DNA of 64,000 bases from Tubiluchus corallicola (taxonomy: Eukaryota > Priapulida > Priapulimorpha > Priapulimorphida > Tubiluchidae), in NCBI GenBank assembly GCA_030141605.1, contig JAQGDQ010000141.1, forward strand, positions 238,501-302,500, given 5' to 3'. Made by a program: the position numbers and the translations under genes. Positions 10,672-24,300 of the stretch are shown here, piece after piece (within the stretch, counting starts at the first letter, position 1; each line of letters begins with the position of its first letter). The notes below the pieces were generated by a model. The model worked only from the letters and a program-made list of their open reading frames with translations. It did not search any database and had not been told where the DNA came from.

Positions 10672-13600
10672 GCCTACACCTCTGTCACCCACAGGTCAAG
10701 AGTGCGTAACAACCTCCTTGCTTTTATACTAGAAGAAATTAAAAGTCTGGAAATATGATTAGCTTTGTTTTTAACTCGTACAAACCCAACAATGCTTGAT
10801 GTAGAGGGATTTTTGGTCAGCTAATTTTTGTCGCTTTCTAGCACTTCCTGTGTGCTAATTTCTAATTACACCTGTTAAGTTGTCATGTTTGTTCTATTAA
10901 CTATGCTATTATATGCTGTGTTCATTGTATGGCATTTGTTACTACAATATTGACCTGTTTCGAAACGTTTTGTCATTGCCTCCATGCAATAAATCACAGA
11001 TGGAAGCAAAAGTTTTACAAAGGGTTTGAGTAGTAAAAATCTGATGCAATTTTCTTGGTTGTCACTGTGGTTCAGTAACTCTGTTGTTTCTTTGATTGTT
11101 AAAACTGCAATTGCTAACATGTATTTTATTCTCTGCCACGTGGAGCTTATAAAATTTCTACTTTTTCCACCAGTTTGACCTTTGCAACAGCTCCTTTGCT
11201 GCTACTCCGTATTTACAAAACATTTTGAAATAAAACTTGTGCATTGATATTTGATACTGCTGTGTTCGAACTAAAATAACAATTGCTTATACTGTACTAC
11301 ATTTGTATTTTGATAAATATACTACTAGCGTTCTGTTTTCACCCTTTTGTAGATACATTCTATGTTGTATAGCCTTGCAAGTTGTATGACATTGTACAAA
11401 GTTTATCCCACATATTTTGCATTTATACGTAACCGTATAAGAACGTCATGAAAAACCTGAGGAATTGAATTGTAAATACGGGTTGAGGTTTTCGATTTTG
11501 AATAGTTTAGTTTTAACAAACCCCAGAAGATGGCGAAACACGTCTCGCAGAATTGTACATACACGAGTGTTATATGTAATAATAATTATTTAGTTACCCC
11601 GAGTTGTTATGTACTATTACTTTGGCAGTTTTGTGCATAAAATTGATGAAGGATAAGTTTTGACCTGTGTATACTTGGCTATTCCCATGAAATTGGACTT
11701 GTATAGAAATAATGGGGCTATGTATAGTATATATAACTATATATAAACTACATTCTATAGCATATTTATGAATTCCAACATAGTTAAGGTCTCTTGTTTA
11801 CAATGTTGTACAATATACTAAAGCCTAAAATATGATAGACCTGCAATTGGCAGGTTGTAGCCTCACTAGCCTGTTTCAACATTGTTGTAGAGCATTTTTG
11901 TAAATTTTGACACTGACTTTTTCAGAAATTTTATTTTTATTGAAAGTTAATTATCTGGCTAGTCATGTATAATTGTTTTCTCTATTTTCACTGTTGTCTT
12001 CCCTGTACTTTTGTTGATAATAATATTTGTAGTTTGAAAAGATTTGATTAGCTTGGATTTTTTGCGTCTGTTGGTATTTTCTTACTCTATGCATGTTCGG
12101 TTAGCATTGTAAAAACAACTGTAGGGTGCTCTGCAATAGTCTACATCAACCCTCTAGAGAAATTAAGAAAATTTATTCCTTTCTTAAAATGTTTTCTGTA
12201 AGTTTTAGGCATTCTGGTTAGTTTCTTGATCATGCTATTAATGCCTTGGTGGTGATTTACCAGCTTAAATGATTTTAATTTTGCTTATTTTTTCGCTTTG
12301 TATTGCACTAAAAACTCCATGAAGACGTGTAGAAGTATGCCATTTATAGATACTTATGTAAGAAATTATTTTCTAGCTGTCTTATACATACTTGTACAGT
12401 AATACGATTACATTTACTTGATATGAATTACCAATATTTGTATTAAATGGTTTTGGTTCAGATAAAACTGTATTACGTTTGCGTTTTGTACCTTACTAAC
12501 ATGAAATGAATAAAGTCGTAAGTACAAGTCGATGTGCGCACTAGTTTTTTCTTTATTTTGTACGAGAGAGAATTGGAAAACATTTGTGACATTTTTATCG
12601 CACAAAAACGCACCTATCTTCACTAGCAGGGGCAGCACACATACAAAGAATTTGTTACAATATGCCGATTTGCATACAATATCTTTGAAATAGCACCCAC
12701 TGTATTCCAACTGTCAATGAATCTGAGTTCATTAGCCAAACAAAAGAGAAAGTTACTAATTGTTCAACTGGCTGTGTGAACTGAACAATGTATACATAAA
12801 ATGGAACAAGTTTCACTTGGTGGTGGTTTGCACAAAACTGCTTTCTATAATGCTACATACTACATGTTTATCGGTAACCTGGAAATAAATTTCACTGTTA
12901 AACTTGATTACCTCCACCAAGCAAGAAAGTTGTTTCTATCCACCAATCTTTGATGTAAAAAAACAACAGTATCTTCATGAGGAACCTTGGCTGCTTTTTA
13001 TTGTGCCACGAATTCATATTGTAGCTCGTTTTTTTTGCTTTGTTGCATATTTTGTGATGTAACAAGAAACAACACATACAAAAACGAATAGAATTAAATT
13101 GTGTAGTATTGTCAAAGACAATTTATATACAATTGCGACAAAAACATTTATCATGATTACCGTACACACAATCACAGTACACAGTTACATTGTCGAAATA
13201 CACACAATTCTTGAAAAAGTGAGTGTCACAGATTTAAATGCCCACAGCACGATGCCCACAGTTTGCCATACAGCAGACTATAGAATTGCAATTAGAACAT
13301 ATCGTCCATTGTTACCTCGCTTTTTGCCCAAGTTCAGCTATTTCTCTCTGAATACTCTCTCTCTCTGTACAAGAATGGAATTTAAGAATTCACAATATAA
13401 AATCACTGTTGAAATAACCAATAATTAGCGATCTCTAGTAATAGCTTCTGATGAGAGTGCACACTGTTTTCTTCAATCTTCATTAGCGCTTTGAGAAGCA
13501 AGATATGTAAGCATGTATGTGGTCATAGTCGAATTTTGATATAAGTTATAATGTACTAATTACAGACTCATACAATCTCAACAGCACTGAAGGATTACAT

Positions 13601-14233
13601 TATTAATTAGTATCAGGCAAACTAATAATGATCATTAGTACATTTTAATTAAAATTTTGCTGCAGGTACAAATTTTGCACAGCGCACATTAACAATAATA
13701 TTATCACGTGATAGCACAGGTGGTTACATAAATTTAGTTGTTTCAATAGCTTATTAATATTTACAACTCATGAAGAAAATCGTAGTTATAGTATGCACAC
13801 TTGGTAGCAGTGATACATCACTGTGCTAAAATATTACTACCAACATCTGATTATTGACACCTTACTACTGGCATGCATGGTGATGCTATCAAATAATTAT
13901 ATAATACTTTTCTATCTTGATAAGTTTATAAAAGAAAAACAAATGCACTCAATTATTCTAACCAATAATAACAAGATTTGAACTCAAGTACAATATAACA
14001 ATATCGACACTAGGCTACATCAAAACTGCCACAGACTTACTAAATAAATGCTATAGGTGTATCACAAATTGGAAGGAAGACATTGAACATCTGAACTGAA
14101 TCTTTAATGAAATAATGCACCAGAGAGAACTCAAGCTTCACTATTGACTGCTGATCAAAGCTTTATGTCATATAACATGAAGACAACTGTGAGTAAATGC
14201 ATAATTCATTAATAAACTGAGTCAATGTAATAA
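10672..14233. other. Intergenic region and possible PRKAG 3' UTR
   Basis: AT-rich sequence between two genes that converge on it. Open frames of 80-110 codons exist on both strands (10875-11120, 12414-12710, 13099-13428). They show no domain, no splice context and a composition typical of chance frames in AT-rich DNA. No recognisable repeat was found apart from the MITE that begins at 14234. Confidence 0.5.
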
Positions 14234-14568
14234 AGCCTTTTCACATTTCCAGTGATTGATGACGATTGTGAAAAAGTCAAAGGTTAAGTGTACCAGACAA
14301 CACATGTACCAGACAATGCCTTGCAGCCTTCTAACCTGTTTTAACAGCTAGCTAGAACCTTAGCTACTTCAATTTTTCTTGTTCCCAAGCAAAATCCTGC
14401 TAGTAAATCATCATACGCACAGTAAGTTCATGTAACTTATATGGCACATGGCTTTTGCTTTACCCAAAAGTCACGTGAGGGTTGTAATTAAGACGCGTTG
14501 CTGTAGTACACTTAACCTTTGACTTACAATAACTGTGTGTGCGCACGTAGCGAAACTGTGAAAAGGTT
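14234..14568 (+). mobile_element. MITE family M, copy 2
   Basis: A 335-bp copy in the same orientation as copy 1. It starts AGCCTTTTCACATTTCC and ends CGAAACTGTGAAAAGGTT. It shares the internal GGTTAAGTGTACCAGACAAC and its inverse near the right end (GTACACTTAACCTTTGAC). It is non-coding and diverged. Confidence 0.8.
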
Positions 14569-14941
14569 TATTAATGAATAATGAAAAACAGGAATTGCTA
14601 TCGTCTAACCATATTTTAGTTATTGCAATCTGGTAAAGTGATACTCAGGTTGCGCACAAGTCTCTACCTGAGACTGAAGCTGCTTCACTACGCGCACAAT
14701 TGACACATATATACGTGGCTTAGATTCATTATCTAGGCTTCTCATCTGAAGATGATGAGAAAGTAGAAAAGCAGATGTGGAGCCTGAGGATGGCGCGGTA
14801 GCTTGAATTTAGCACAACCCACAATACATTTAAATTGTTATATACAGCTAAGGCGGACTGTTTAATTACCACAGTCAGTCGCTGGTTCTAATAAAACAAT
14901 TAACACAGTGCAGCAAATGTCTAGATAGATAAGGGATGCTG

Positions 14942-14947
14942 TTTATT
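14942..14947 (-). terminator. Candidate TBK1 poly(A) signal
   Basis: On the minus strand AATAAA lies about 405 nt beyond the TBK1 stop codon, giving a plausible 3' UTR of about 420 nt. It is the first canonical hexamer I noticed on that strand after the stop. Confidence 0.4.
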
Positions 14948-14976
14948 GCAGAAAATAAGCCCACTGACGGTAGTTA

Positions 14977-15385
14977 TTAAAGCTGGGCAGGATCATGGAT
15001 CATTTCCTTGCAGCACTCTACCTCCGCCTTTGCTGTCACACCACATGCAATGGCATGTTCGTACATGTCGCACACTGCAGTTACGTACAAAGTAATGTTG
15101 TCAGACAGCGCCAGTAGCCATAAACAGGTTTCCTGATTTTGCAAAGCCATAATCCAGCATTGCAGTGCTAAGCTAAATTTCCCATCTTTACACGACAAAT
15201 GGGACGCTTGATTATACTTCATTTGCTATCAAAAGGGAGGGCGCAATCCCCCCTGGATCACCTTCTACAAGTCGTAATGATTCTAGAACTGTTGAGTCCC
15301 CTAGCAAACGTTCAAAAATTTTTCCCTGATCATGCAAACCGTCCAGCAGTTTTATGAACAACCAGAGACTTGTACGTCTTCTAAG
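14977..15385 (-). pseudogene. Unidentified coding-like segment in two frames, overlapping the TBK1 3' end
   Basis: Two minus-strand frames abut. One is open 15385-15212 (57 codons, including LHDQGKIFERLLGDSTVLES). The other is open 15225-14977 (about 82 codons, including DGKFSLALQCWIMALQNQ and CDMYEHAIACGVTAKAEV). They overlap by only 14 nt, and a one-base shift would make a single run of about 137 residues. The composition (Leu, Ala, Cys, Trp, amphipathic spacing) looks like real protein, unlike chance frames nearby. I do not recognise the family. It could be a decayed gene fragment, an alternative TBK1 3' end, or an unusual 3' UTR. Confidence 0.35.
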
Positions 15386-18300
15386 TCATCTGAACAGTTG
15401 TCTGATGAGTTCACAGACGATAATAACTCCGTCATTCTGAAACACAAAAATGTTTGTTAAAACCACAATCTATTAAGTTGGTTGCAGTTGCAGAGGTCTG
15501 CATGAGGTAGAAATTGGCGGTAAATTCACATTCGGCCTTTGCAACGGGCCATGTATGAGCGGGTTTATAGAGTGGCAACACGGCTATTATGAGCAAAATT
15601 TTTACGCTAGCTCTGGTTAAGTATGCTTTGCAGCACTCTCAACTTATCCAGTTTATAAAACAGATTACTTGCTATTCTAGCAGACAATGTAAATAAAAGC
15701 AGGGACCGACTGACAACGGCTGAATACTTTCTTCTACAAAACTATTGAGTATTTTTATTTGAAACGAATTTCTTAATGTCCACCTGATGTGTATTTTGTA
15801 CATTTTGTAAATCTCTTTGCTATTTGTAATCATATATATTTTTAATTTAATTCTGAATGTTTACATTGTATGTAACTAATAAATACTTAGTTACAAAATA
15901 ATTAATTAGTATGTAAATAAAGAATACTAATAAAATAGCGAACAACAGTGGACTTTCACATGTTCCTATGGGGATTTTTCGCCACAGGCGGGCTACGCAG
16001 TGGCTTTAAAATTATTGAATTTGATGGACAGTGCCAGCCGAGTGCCATGAAAATGCACTTTATAGATCACTGTACGCGTTAAATTATACTAATATTGCAA
16101 ATTTATTTGACGGAGAACTAATGTCAATTGGAAATTTCATTTACGACTGTATGCATAGATTTTTGAATTAAATAGTACAGCTTTGTTAGCGGACATATAA
16201 AAGCATCACTATGATTATCATATAGGTAAAATATTTGTTTATCACATGTGTACAAATGCTTAGTAAATAGTTTTTTTCACTTCATGGAGTTTACAACTAA
16301 ATTTGTATATCTGTGTATATACCTTGTGCAGCTATGTTGAGTCAAATTGTTAGTATGATGTGGAAATCATTACCCGAGCTCTGCCCGCTGATAAAACCAT
16401 CGGGTATGCGTCGAGTTTGTAAGTTTCGTGTTGGAAATTTGATTTTCAGAAATAAAATATCTATCTATTAACTACTTCATAAGCAGGTATTGGGCCGGGC
16501 CTCAAAAAAACAGGCACGGGTACACCTCTACCTGTGCTTACCAATAATTCCATTACTCGGTACAAATGACTTCTTGACAACAAGCATTACTATAAAATAA
16601 CATACAATATAATAACTGTTGCTTTATTGTGGCTTTACAGAAAAGCTAGCTAGTAGATAAAAAAGACTGGTATTCCTTGGTCAGCAAGCCTCTTATTTAT
16701 ATTTACCACAGTCACCACTCAATTATGCAGAGAATTAAGCACTAACTACTACGGGTAAGCATTCTCTACCAGAAAGCGAATTCGAATCGAAACAAACTTC
16801 AGTGTTTCGAAATCGAACTGAATTCGAATTGAGATCGAAAAATTTTCGAACAAGTTTTCGAACCACCAGCAAAAATTAGTCTTACAAAGATCATGCATAT
16901 CACTAGATTTTGTTCTGCAATAAAACGACTAGTAATTTGTTTAAAATTGTGCACAGAAATCACAGCAAAATTATGCTAATTGCATGGTGTTTCAAACGTT
17001 TTAATGATAAAGAACGCATGTGGTTGAAGTGCTGAATTATTTGAATCTATAGTTTTAGGTTCGAAACGAGTTCGAACTAAAAAAACTCGTTCGATGCTCA
17101 CCCCTGCTAAATACTCTACAGAAAATTTTTAATACCTAATAAATATCATGCTAATATTAAGCTTTGCACACTTACTCTTGTAGCACTGAGCTGTTTTCCA
17201 ATAATCCATTTCGCAACTCTGAGTTACTCAATGCAATTTGATTTAACCTACAAAATAGACGATTTGTTACCAGGTAAGTCAAAATTATTTTATTCAAACA
17301 CACAATGTTTTCATCAACTGGATAATTCTCAAATAGACCTGCAATTACAAGCAAAAGTTAAGCTAGATTAGATTTTGAAAACAATACTAACTGAAATAAT
17401 AAACAACACTGCATTCACTGAATGGTAACAACTATTCTATCAAAAGACAACATACACCAAAACAACTACAAAAACTGCCAACAATTGCCACACTCAGCCA
17501 AGAACTAATACACAGTTAAGCTAACAAAGATACTGTGACATTTCTCATTGATATTTCTAAAAAAGTGTCAAATCCAATTTTTTATGGTTAACTTTCTTAA
17601 GTGAGAGTTCTTTGGTCTAAAAAAAGTATCCTTGTTAACTCAATTGCACATTAGTTATTGACTAGCTATTGTAAGTTTGGTAGTATTTCATAATTGTTGT
17701 GGTTTGGTATATGTTGTGTTCTGTTTCTCTCGGAAGGCTCGTAGAGAAAATCAGAAAACACGTCGTCAAATTAAACTAGTTTATTATACGAGAATTCTAC
17801 AACACAAAAGTATGAAGGAACGCAAAATGTTTACAGTAAATGTGATAAACTGGAAACGTGAAAGCGAGAAAGCGAATGTGAGAATCTGAGGATACAAGAG
17901 AATAAACGCGAGCAGCCAGCTCTGCCTTATATATATCAGTGCAAATCAACCATCTTGAAAGTACTGCACGCATCGCGTATAGAAAGTTTTCGAATCTTCT
18001 ACAAGGTAAGAAGATTGTCCTACTGTACTATAAAATATTCTACAATATTCTATTTAATTCTAGTGAGTCTCCATAACAGTATATGACATCTCTTGGTGGA
18101 ATAGTCGTTACTACAGTAAACTCCGAATAACTCAAATCCAACCGGACCGAAAAAACTTTGAGTTAGGCGATATTTTGAGTGATGTTGACAATTTTCCAGT
18201 ATAGAAACACTAAACCCTTCCTCCAGATGCCGAGCTAAACAGAAGAGTGAAGGTCAACCCTTCTATATGTAAACGATGAGATTTGATGACTATTACATAA

Positions 18301-21300
18301 AAATAACAAATTATGTAGTGAAACACAATTTTTTTATGTTAGAAAGAGACACGTTCTCAACACTATTAAACAATATGACAGTGGGGCTACCAATGTCTTG
18401 TAAGGTGCAACTTGTAAGACATCAGAATTTTCGCAACATAAGACACTGTTTTTGAGTTGTAGGAAAACTTTTTATTTTTCTAGAGTATAAATTGCATTTT
18501 TTGAGTTAGGCGAAGTAAATAACATGTATTTTGATTCAACGGTCCATAATTTTAATTTGAGTTCGGCGAAATTTTGAGTTAAGCGATGTTCTTTGTGGAA
18601 AAAGCGAAGTATTTCATCCGTTCCGCTGAAATTCTTTGAGTTAAGTGAAAATTTGAGTTATGCGAATTTGAGTAACGTGGAGTTTACTGTATCCAATGTG
18701 TAGAAACACAGATGTTTATATCCTCTTTCTATTTCAGTTAATATCATTTTTAAAATCTAGCTTACCTTTGGTCTATAATTACAGGTGAACACAAGAATGA
18801 TCCAGCGGATTGAAACATCATGTCTCATTATTTACCATTATTGAAAAGTGTTTGAATAAAATAATTAAGATTTAATGGAAAGTTTTAAATTATATAAACC
18901 AGAACATAACGTCCAACTGGCACGTCTCTTTCTCCTCTACTCTTTTTCCTACTCTTCACCACCCATTCATTCATTCTCTCATTCTTTTTCATTGAGATGC
19001 CCATTTAGTGGTCTCCCACTGTGAATGCAGCAAAATGCATTATCTGCTTATTTTAAAATTAAATTTTACAGACAAATATTTTTGCTGGGTTCACAAAAAT
19101 ATGATACAGATCACACAAGATGAAGTTACTATTAACAGTTTGGGTAAACTACTACATCAAGCGTTACACTTAAATTTCCACTAACCCTTTGCTGATATTC
19201 CTGCGGAACTGCTTTTCCTGGATGCGTTGTTTGCCTGGAGAACCGTTGTGTTGGCAAATCAACGGAAGTACAGTTTGAAAGTTCTCGTTGTACGTTTCAA
19301 TGGCCTGCACAAAAGCAAAAAATTCCTAAATAACTTAATTAAATCCAGAGGTAGTTGAAAATGAAAGAGGTTGAGAATGGAATGGGTTTCTAATTAAATC
19401 CAGTGGCAGTTGAAAATGAAAGAGGTTGAGAATGGAATGGGTTTCTTATTTAACAATGTGTTTCTGAGAATCGACAATTCAACAAGTTTATCACAACATA
19501 GATAACACATATAATTATTACACACATACGTACAAACAATTACTGAGAATGAAGTCATATATAATATGAAATGATAATAAGAAATTAAAGTTAACAAAAT
19601 ATATTCTAAGTAGAAATAATTGTATCTATGTTAGCTTCTAGAAATGAAGATATTTATAGCATTTGTAACAACAACAAAAAACATAACTCAGTCTTTTCCA
19701 AGAATTTCAATAACTCGCAAGTTCAATTAGTGTCAAATAACTTGCAATTTCTTGCCAACAGTAACTTGCACAGTAGTTCAAGAAAATTTGTGACAGAAAA
19801 CATGCTAGTCTGTGCACCAGCAAAATAACATCATCAAGTATTTTGTGCAATTTATTTGCTACTTATCTTCGCTAATTAATGAATAATTAATGACAGCATC
19901 AATTAAATAAATCTTAAGACTTGAAGTTGTGCAAAATCTTACCTGATCCAAGGACGAGTCATTAACTTTAAAAACGTCGTCCAGCGTTGAAATCTCTAGT
20001 AGTAATTTGTCAATCTGGAGACGATAATTTATTGCTTGCCTGCAAAAAAATGCACGATTTATATGATAATAGAATCATATACATGGCAGGATGTAACCAT
20101 GAACTGATTAATGTTGCTTAATGTTTCTTACTTGGTGAAACAAAGTCAAAATCAAACTAGACCAACACTATAAGAAGAGTTCAGTGACAAAGCGGTTTGC
20201 TTTAATTTTGGCTACTAACTTGGAACTTTCATAGACTCCAATTTCCAAAAAATACTTAATGTACATCTACGCCACAGGACCCAAATACCTGTGAAAAAAA
20301 TTTGAATTTAACTCAAGCCGCAGAAGGGTAGTTGAGCGACAAAGGGAAAACTGACCGATGTTCACTGTCCTTGACCTTTTGACCCAAGGTGACTCTAGGT
20401 ACCATCGTTTTGGAGTTATTCACCATCGTAGCACCGAAATAATAATAATAAGCGGTTGATTTCCAATAAGATTCTGCTATATGCAGAATCTTAAATATGA
20501 TACTAACCTGTACCAGGCCGGGAATTTGCTGTAGAGAGACTGCATTGAACTGTTACAATATGCAGAATCTTAAATATGATACTAACCTGTACCAGGCCGT
20601 GAACTTCCTGTAGAGAGACTGCGTTGAACTGTTACAATATGCTGAATCTTAAATATGATACTAACCTGTACCAGGCCGTGAATTTGCTGTAGAGAGACTG
20701 CATTGAACTGTTAGGACATGCAGAATCTTAAATATGATACTAACCTGTACCAGGCCGTGAACTTCCTGTAGAGAGACTGCGTTGAACTGTTACAATATGC
20801 AGAATCTTAAATATGATACTAACCTGTACCAGGCCGTGAACTTGCTGTAGAGAGACTGCATTGAACTGTTACGACATGCAGAATCTTAAATATGATACTA
20901 ACCTGTACCAGGCCGTGAACTTGCTGTAGAGAGACTACGTTGAACTGTTACAATATGCAGAATCTTAAATATGATACTAACCTGTACCAGGCCGTGAACT
21001 TGCTGTAGAGAGACTGTGTTGAACTATTACAATATGCAGAATCTTAAATATGATACTAACCTGTACCAGGCCGTGAACTTGCTGTAGAGAGACTGTGTTG
21101 AACTATTACAATATGCAGAATCTTAAATATGATACTAACCTGTACCAGGCCGTGAACTTGCTGTAGAGAGACTGCGTTGAACTGTTACAATATGGAGAAT
21201 CTTAAATATGATACTAACCTGTACCAGGCCGTGAACTTGCAGTAGAGAGACTGCGTTGAACTGTTACAATATGCAGAATCTTAAATATGATACTAACCTG

Positions 21301-24300
21301 TACCAGGTCGTGAACTTGCAGTAGAGAGACTGCGTTGAACTGTTACAATATGGAGAATCTTAAATATGATACTAACCTGTACCAGGCCGTGAACTTGCTG
21401 TAGAGAGACTGCGTTGAACTGTTACATACGTTCTCCAAAATCACCGGTATGTCTTTAGCAAACTTGACGATTCGATTTCTGCACAAACAGAATCAAGCAA
21501 TACATCATCACTCATTTTACAGATATTTTGAAACATATTAATTGCATTCAAAATTAATTTGTTTTCATGACCTAAAAATTGACATGAAAAGGATGTAACA
21601 ACAAATTCTCGAGAAATCATTAAAATCAAAATAAGTAAAATAACAAACAAACAAACAAACATGTTAAGTCAAGTACTGTATCCATACCGCACACCATACA
21701 CAGCCAAAAGTCAACAGAAGCAACAAAGAAAAAACAAAGCAAGAAATTGACAAAAGTTCAAAGAAATTACCATGGATTCACTATGAAAAATGAATAAGTT
21801 TACACATAAGTTTAAAAAATGAGAGACCCACATTGGTTTTTGTATCTCTCTTCCAGTTTCTGTAATTGTGGTCAGTGATTCTATTTTCTATTTCTGTGTT
21901 TTTTCTTGTGTTCATTTGCTGAGCCTCAATACGTCATTATTTGCTTCAATACATGATTGTACCTCTTTAAAGTGTGCTATTTTTATTGTAAATAAAATAA
22001 AAAATAGAACTAATGTCCTTGTGCGATTTTCCCCCTTTCTCTATTTTGTGACCTACGATAAACAGCAGTAGCGGCTGGAAACAATGTCCTTTTCAATGTT
22101 TTAACTATAGATTCTTTAATATAGTTTAGCTTAGTTTGCACATAGCAACAGAAATTCACGTACACAGTGTCTTATATAACTTCTTCATGCCTCATTGTAC
22201 GTGCTTCTTTAAACGAAGCCGAAGGCTAAGTGACGATTGTATGTGCTTAGCAACAGGACTGATTAGTAAGCTGAGAGACCATCAGGAAAATCACTTCTGG
22301 GCATATTCAAGTACAATATTAACCTGTGTATTTATCCTGAGAGGTGTACTACATATACGTGTACAGATGCATTACCGATGTAGTTACTTATTGGTTCATC
22401 ATATTATTTTGAGGCATTATCTTTAATAATCTGCCACAAGCTTTAATACAATAAGTAGGTTCTGCTAATCAGCTTAATGGCTACCAGGAGTCGGTGTTTT
22501 TATGTTTGCGTACAACACGACTTTAAATAAGCTTTGATTTGACTTCTGTTCTGGGCAGATGACAATAAAACAGCAACTAGCCAAAAACGCACAGCGAAAT
22601 TTCAATGAAATCTGTATCATAAAATAAAGTACACAATAATAATAAAATTGGACAGGACACATATTTTTACACTTTGGCTGTACCAGGACCAATAAAAAAA
22701 TTAACCTGTCTTTGCACCTACGCAGCTTCAACTAAATCTGCTGCTAATAATATTAACAAAGGTTTTGTTACAAGAAGGTTTTGAAGAAACGGTCGCAGAC
22801 TTACTTTTCATATTGGTGAATACATTCTTTTGCATGCGAAATATCTGCAAAAACAGATTTATGTAAAAAGCATGTCACGCATGTCATACAAAAGTACCTA
22901 AGAGCTACAAATTTTAATTACTAGTGAAGAAAACTACAGATTACTGACATCGGTGTATCAATAATGCAGCAAAAAATACATGATTCTAATAAATCAATCA
23001 AATGAGGGGAAGAAACAAAATAAAGTTACTGTCACCCTACTGTCAAGTGTACAGGCAGCGCTGCCACCCTACTGTCATCATGTGTACAGGTGGTACTGTC
23101 ACCCTACTGTCATCATGTGTACAGGTGGTACTGTCACCCTACTGTCATGTGTACAGGTGGTACTGTCACCCTACTGTCATCATGTGTACAGGTGGTACTG
23201 TCACCCTACTGTCATCATGTGTACAGGTGGTACTGTCACCCTACTGTCATCATGTGTACAGGTGGTACTGCCACCCTACTGTCATCATGTGTACAGGTGG
23301 TACTGTCACCCTACTGTCATCATGTGTACAGGCAGCGCTGCCACCCTACTGTCATCATGTGTACAGGCAGCGCTGCCACCCTACTGTCATCATGTGTACA
23401 GGTGGTACTGTCACCCTACTGTCATCATGTGTACAGGTGGTACTGTCACCCTACTGTCATCATGTGTACAGGCAGCGCTGCCACCCTACTGTCATCATGT
23501 GTACAGGTGGTACTGCCACCCTACTGTCATCATGTGTACAGGTGGTACTGTCACCCTACTGTCATCATGTGTACAGGCAGCGCTGCCACCCTACTGTCAT
23601 CATGTGTACAGGTGGTACTGTCACCCTACTGTCATCATGTGTACATGCAGCGCTGCCACCCTACTGTCATGTGTACATGCAGCGCTGCCACCCTACTGTC
23701 ATGTGTACATGCAGCGCTGCCACCCTACTGTCATCATGTGTACAGGTGGTGCTGGGATAGCAGCTTACGTGATGAAGCATGAGAGTACTATTCCCAAGAC
23801 TTGGGTTCAAATCCACAACTAGTCAACAATTTTCCAGTGTTTATTTTCTCCAAATAATTATCCGCAATAGGCAATAATTGGTAAAATAAACTGCAATGGT
23901 TTATAAAATTCCTGATAATCACGGTCCTAATTAATTAACAAAATAAAGTTATCTTACTGATCCTCGCATGATGTTCTAAAAAACGTTCATGAAAGTTCTT
24001 TGTCAATTCCTTTGATTCCCGCAACATGATATCCAATTCTGATACGCTAAAATAAAATAGAAAAATAAGCACCATCCTCAGATACACTCTTTTACCACTA
24101 ATGAGCCAAGTATTCTGAGAAACACAATGCGGAATAAAGTTGATTTTCAACAAAAAAGTTTGTATCGGTTATATAAAGTGTATTATTTTAAAAAAAATTA
24201 TAATTTTGGCACTGTAACAAGATTTATTCACCATCCTGAGACACATTCTTTTAACACTAATGAGCCAAGTATTGTGAGAAACACAATGTGGAATGAAGTT

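Noticed and set aside
12414-13428. Open frames 12414-12710 (-) and 13099-13428 (+)
   Set aside because: No recognisable domain, AT-rich chance composition, no splice-site framework. Left as intergenic.
20481-21430. CRISPR-like regularly spaced array
   Set aside because: Units are contiguous 79-bp repeats with no unique spacers, and the context is an animal gene. The same applies to the 41-bp and 35-bp arrays.
22980-23822. Three overlapping plus-strand frames of 230-280 codons
   Set aside because: They are translations of a 35-bp tandem repeat that lacks stops in every frame. No unique domain, and they lie antisense within a TBK1 intron.
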